The position numbers and the translations under genes are program-made. A model generated the notes under the pieces. That model did no database searches. It saw nothing but the letters and a program-made list of their open reading frames with translations, and was not told where the DNA came from. Positions 59,197-64,000 of a stretch of DNA of 64,000 nucleotides are shown piece after piece; the first letter of the stretch is position 1, and every line of letters starts with the position of its first letter. This stretch comes from Cyclina sinensis (lineage: Eukaryota > Mollusca > Bivalvia > Venerida > Veneridae). The stretch lies in the NCBI GenBank assembly GCA_012932295.1, contig JAAONU010000004.1, positions 8,742,630-8,806,629 on the forward strand, read 5' to 3'.

Positions 59197-62100
59197 TTAT
59201 GTCTGTCTAAGAAAGTCGAATTTAGCAAACATCTTGTTTTGAGTTCCATTTTCTTTTGCTTCCACATGAAGCACCGTGTCACCGAATGACATTGTCACAT
59301 CAATCATTTGTCTGACCTTGTCCGAACGTCCTTGCAGATCAATTACTATCTCTCCAATTCTGTTACAACTTTCATCTGACACGTACACCGGGTTTTCTGA
59401 TTTCGACCTGTAGATCTCTATTGTTGCTGTTGAAGATCCAAAATATGGCACATGAAATGTGTGTTCTACTCTTGTTTTGTTTGGTACAACAGTGGCACCG
59501 GCCTTAATGAATATTTTGAAGACTTCTTCACATATTTCCTTACCATTGCGAATTACTTTCTTCGATGCTTGGTGCAGACTTTCATCAAACGGAACAGCTG
59601 TACTTATGCCTGGAAGGGAACGATTTAGCTACTACACCCTGGATTTAACAAATCAATGTACTATCTCTAGAATAAATCTACATCTCTCATTGCCCGAAAA
59701 ATATTATGAAGAAAAGCAGTTGGTTGACTAAAAAAACTGACTGCAAGAGCTTTCACAAGTCTTAGCTCTAAAATGAGCGTGTGATCAATTTTCTGAGCTG
59801 AAAAGTTCCATTTTCAGACTAGTCTAAGAACTAAGATACACATTCTTGATAACATTCATGAGGATCGGGTTAAACTATGACCTTTAGAGTGTACATATGG
59901 TATTCGATTGATCTGAGATGAATAACAAGCTTTTGATTAATGTAACCCCATTATCTCGTGAAATAATCATGACAAACACATTGAACAAGTTTAATGAAGA
60001 ATAACTAAAAATGCTACCTCTTAAGTGTTGTCAATGTGTTACTTTGACCTGAGCTAGTGACACAGATTTGACTACCCGAAAGATCGCTAAAGACAAGCAT
60101 TCTGAACATTGTCGTGAAGAATAGACAAAAATTATGACGTCTGGAGTGTTCATAACTTTTTTTCATTTTATCTAAGCTGTGATATAGTTCTAAATCTTAG
60201 AAAAAGTTTTAAACTCATCCGAGAAAACAATTTAGTAGAAGCAAATAGAATATAATTATGCTTATTTTGAATAAAGTTCAGATGTGTGCTAACTGATTTT
60301 AAGAACAACAGGCTTCTTAAGATACCATAATTGAATACTTGTCAATCAGCTACTTTATAACATGATGTGGTACACTGCTCTTTAGAAACACTAAAGGTTT
60401 CCATTGGTTTGTAGAAAATACGTATACACTCTTTTCCATTACCAACATTTAGTATAAAATATATGACGACATTCAAAGAATGCAAGAATAGCTCTGGAAA
60501 GAAATATTTGAAACCATTGAGAACGTTTTGAAAGCTTCTCTCGTTTTCCCAAATACATACCGTAGGTGTAAGGCAACTTTCTTGATCTAATGGAATCTGT
60601 ATTATGTCCAAACATGACAGCACCTGTAAAAGAAAGAAATACAAGTATGTCAAACGACATTTAATTTTAATGCATTCCGCTCTAGGTCACGCTAAAAGTG
60701 ATGTTTTATCAATGATAAAAACTATTATAATCGGCTTTAGCGTTATATTACAGGTGACTTTATTTTACACCAACGGACACCAAAATAAAAAGAATCTTAT
60801 CTTCAACGTTAAGCAATTTAACTATTATGAGCTAGCTAAAATTGAAATAATATATTTTGATATGTAAAAGACCTTCAACCTTCAATTAAATCCAATTTTC
60901 CGTCTAAAAAAAGAGGGGAAAACAATAGAAGTACAGTCTATAATAATTATAGCTTATAATAACAACTTATGTAATTTTAGGAACCAAGAACCGACATTAA
61001 GAATATCAATACTACTATATGTTTCTCAGTAGCTGACAGTTCAGTCAACTGTTCACTTGTCAATAATGTGTATATACGGTACCTTTTACCACGGCAATTC
61101 CAGCTTGTTCAGGAACGATTACTTTTTTGTAAGGAAAAGCTCTTTTCACGGCATTCCTCATTATCTCTGACTCCGAAAAGCCTCCTACCATCATCAACGT
61201 CCGTACATTTCTCAGCCCTGGTTTGTCTAAAAGGTATTCTATATGCTTCACCAGTTTGTCTTTTGAGAATTCGAACATATTCAAAAATATATCATTGTCA
61301 ATTTGCAGTCTGTCTCTTTTCTTTACAACGCTTTCGGCAAAGTGGCTCTGCGTTAAAGCTTTTGCAAAACTGTTATCTTTTTTTTCTTCATAACATTCGT
61401 AGAGGGCTACTGGCAATTTTACATTGACTTTTTCTTGTTCTGTATCTTTGCATTCTCTCTTCTTTAATTCGATTGTTCTTTGAAGGTCAAGGTCATCATA
61501 CTTTGACTCTGACTTGAATGCTTTCATCACATCTTTACCGAACAAAGTTTCTAAAAATTCTTCGATTCCCCTGTCTACCGTAGTGCCTCCCCAAGGTCCA
61601 CCACTGGGAGAATGTAGTTCTTTTAAGGTTCCTTCTTGTTGAACTTCGTGTATTGTTATGTCAATTGTTCCGCCTGGAGAAGCGACGAAAGACGTGTGTT
61701 TATTTCAAAGGCAAACATACAACTACACAAAAAATCATATCTTTAATGAATGTTTCATTTCATTTTTTTTCTAGTGGGTTTATAATATAATACATTTTTT
61801 TAATGCATAATAATGCATCTCAACTCTAATGAATGTCGTTTGTTTAAAAATAGTCCTGTTTGCTCGAACACAACGTTTCATGATTAATTTACAAAACGTA
61901 ATTATTAGTTGATACGCCTTAGTTACCTCCTAAATCTAAAATCATGAACTGTGCACCAGGTCTAAATGACTCTAACTCTGCCTCTTGCCCTTTTTCCCTT
62001 GCTTTGGACACCAATAATTCCTTGCAGTAGATAGCAGCAGCTTCTGGCTCCAAAGCCAATGTAAGTTGGTCATTTGGAATCCCCGCCTTCAAAATACATG

Positions 62101-63666
62101 TAAGTCAAAATCATACTTTTCTAAAGTTCTAAGCCAACTGGTTCTAAGTATAAGAAAATTCCTATGAAACAACTGATTCACGATATTCTGTAATTTTACT
62201 TTTAGGACTTCTTTTATTTAGCCAATCGTATGAATTTACATCATCAATGGCTAGGGCAATCTTTTTCCACTATTCACTTAACAATACAAACAGGCCATTG
62301 AGATATCCACAGTTTTCTACTGGAAGCGATGGAATGTATTTAAAAACCTTTCTGAAAATAGATATTATTTAGAAACAGGAGACGTTCCGTTGTACTTATA
62401 TTGATGGAAGTCATGGCATGCACTCTTTATCTGTTATCATGACTGCTTCTGATGAAGCAAACTTACGATTTCATTTTTTTCTTTTCTTCTTGTTATGTCT
62501 GGTTAAATTTCTTCCTGATTATTATGATTATTGTTTTTCTATTATTTAAATGCTGTGCATAGTAGGATACTACAAAGAGAAGTAGATTACCAATGATCGT
62601 GCTATTGGGATCGATTTTAATTTTGCGGCCAATACGTTTTTACAATTCTTTGTAGCCATAATCATAATAAAAGCTAAATAGTTTGTTTATTCAAAAAGTT
62701 TAAATACTGCCATCGATATTATGTGTGCTATTCATTCAAAAATACTGCAAAGGTACAAGAGATTCCTTACTTTCTCGGCGGCTTCTGTCATAAACTGTTT
62801 GGCACCATCATTCCAAATTGCTGGTACAGTAAGAACCCAGTGTATGTCTGTTTCACGAAGGTCACTCAGTCTGTCATTGAGTCTTTTCATTAGATGATCC
62901 TTAAGGTATTTTATCGATGCCGAGAAAACGTCCATAGCAGGCGTTTTGTTGTTCTGATCATCATTGAGCCACATGCCTCTTCTGATATACTTTAAAAATG
63001 AAATATAAAGAGATAAGTACATCCTCTTGTTCAGTTATAATTACCTTGAAATTGATATGTACTTTTTAACAGTAATGCACAGAGTTAACAGACATTTTTA
63101 CATACGGATTGAAAAAATGTGTCTATGAAAAGTTAAAGAAGAGAAATTGATCTTATATATTGGATAATATCATTGCTTGAAATGAATTCAAGGTTGAAAC
63201 CAATTCACTGAAAGGAAATCAAACACAAATTACATACATGTACTAAGATTATCATGTATATTTGTACCGTATGATATGTTCACCAATTACCTGACAAAGA
63301 ATAAGATTTTTCAAAGAAACGCTTCACCTTTCAAAAGGTATTAAATCATTTATTCTATCATACAGTATCATTTTTTTAAGAAACGAGTTCGCTTTTGCTA
63401 GACTTGAGTACTTACTAAATCTTCGTTTTATTAAGGTTCACTAATAGAAAAACGTATCTATATTCCCATTTTTTTCAGTAAAAAGTAGCAGATTTAAATT
63501 TAGTAGCAACACGAGACATCTTAATGGAAACTATTTTTATACTTGTTTTTATAACAGATTTCCATGTTCGTACCACTGTTTCGTGCAGTTTCATTTTAAA
63601 ACGTCTGAAATATTTCCATCCAACATGTTTGTCCTCTTCGGACAACTTGACATACTTGTTCTCAGC
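59197..63666 (-). CDS. HSPA12-like Hsp70-family protein, exons 3-8 (second copy)
   Basis: Six exons are recognised: 63666-63574, 62989-62771, 62086-61927, 61673-61083, 60623-60561 and 59609-59197. Lengths and phases equal those of the 41-49 kb gene, except that the last exon is two codons longer (ends FLRQT). All are open, with motifs HVGWKYFRRF, HWVLTVPAIWNDGAKQFM, a DLGG..TIDIT phosphate-2 loop in which one Gly is replaced, MVGGFSESE and LPYTYG. Exons 1-2 with the phosphate-1 motif should lie to the right of the window. In phosphate-2, the exon 5/6 join should be checked: this copy begins exon 6 with GC GGA ACA ATT, giving GGTIDIT. The gene looks intact as far as seen and may be a functional paralog. 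Confidence 0.9.
62300..62745. repeat. Copy-specific insertion in HSPA12 intron 4
   Basis: The intron is 684 bp here against 233 bp in the left copy. The extra sequence (from about 'ggccattgagatatccacag') has no clear inverted ends or coding content. It is either an insertion after duplication or a deletion in the other copy. Confidence 0.5.
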
Positions 63667-64000
63667 CTGTTTGAAAATATATGTCAGATATAAAATAACA
63701 GAAGATAAAACAATTTACAGATGTAGTTCACATTTCAAAGCTTCAGGAGGCTATCCTTAATATTTATTTTTGCTATAGAAATATAAAATCGACACATATC
63801 TGTGCTTTTTGCAACTGCAAAATTATAGGCCAAGTTTCAACTAAAATGATAAATATACTAAAATAACAGAATTTACATATGTGCTTCTAACGAAAACCCC
63901 ATATCTCTATATAATATGTATTATCTCTGGGAAACACAAACGGTATCAGCAAACTGATGATATATCAGCTAAATGTAAATAAGCTGCGCTTACGGGAGTA

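Larger units (their letters stand above)
54605..64000. repeat. Segmental duplication, right copy
   Basis: It is collinear with 38445-47170 and beyond, with insertions specific to each copy. This copy gains the AT minisatellite near 58.6 kb and about 450 bp in HSPA12 intron 4 (62300-62745). It lacks the Helentron-like element in intron 5. Homology continues to the window edge. Confidence 0.88.

Overview
The window is animal nuclear DNA, AT-rich, with intron-split genes, canonical GT/AG junctions and dense transposable-element debris. Paralogous HSPA12-type Hsp70 genes, a short-chain collagen C4-like gene and the style of repeat (ten-unit minisatellite elements ending in a GGGCCAT/ATGGCCC hairpin, and arrays closed by CGGA-type tetramers) suggest a bivalve mollusc, perhaps a venerid clam. 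The taxon is an inference.

Layout. 0-12 kb: the 5' half of a minus-strand HSPA12-like gene (exons 1-3 at 11.76, 11.02 and 3.80 kb). Its roughly 7.1-kb second intron carries a TTAA-flanked element, tandem repeats and a complete-length but dead Tc1-like element; further repeats lie at 1-2.8 kb. 12.8-14.5 kb: an intact three-exon minus-strand gene for a secreted short-chain collagen C4-like protein. 16-24.3 kb: a minus-strand GTDC1/QTMAN gene (tRNA-queuosine mannosyltransferase family). It has a 4.2-kb array of a 34-bp minisatellite in one intron, a 21-bp coding repeat, a one-base frameshift, and no C-terminal exon that I could find. 24.8-25.5 kb: a MULE-like MITE with a 9-bp target duplication. 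25.9-32.0 kb: a PIF/Harbinger-like element with an intact two-exon DDE transposase, a zinc-finger/Myb gene and an extra RING exon that is splice-phase-compatible with the zinc-finger exon. 34.0-36.5 kb: an element with long inverted repeats and 8-bp target duplications. 37.4-38.9 kb: a small immunoglobulin-domain gene. 41.2-49.3 kb: a complete eight-exon HSPA12-like gene (582 aa predicted). 50-53.5 kb: mariner and LINE relics. 54.6-64 kb: a second copy of the Ig-HSPA12 block, in which the Ig exon is dead and HSPA12 exons 3-8 are intact; exons 1-2 lie beyond the right edge.

The host genes do not form a pathway. The notable arrangement is the tandemly duplicated Ig-plus-HSPA12 module, with a third HSPA12 paralog at the left. 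The most distinctive candidate system is the Harbinger-like element and its possible alternative ZnF-Myb / ZnF-RING products. All exon models come from reading splice sites, phase and protein motifs by eye, without transcript data.
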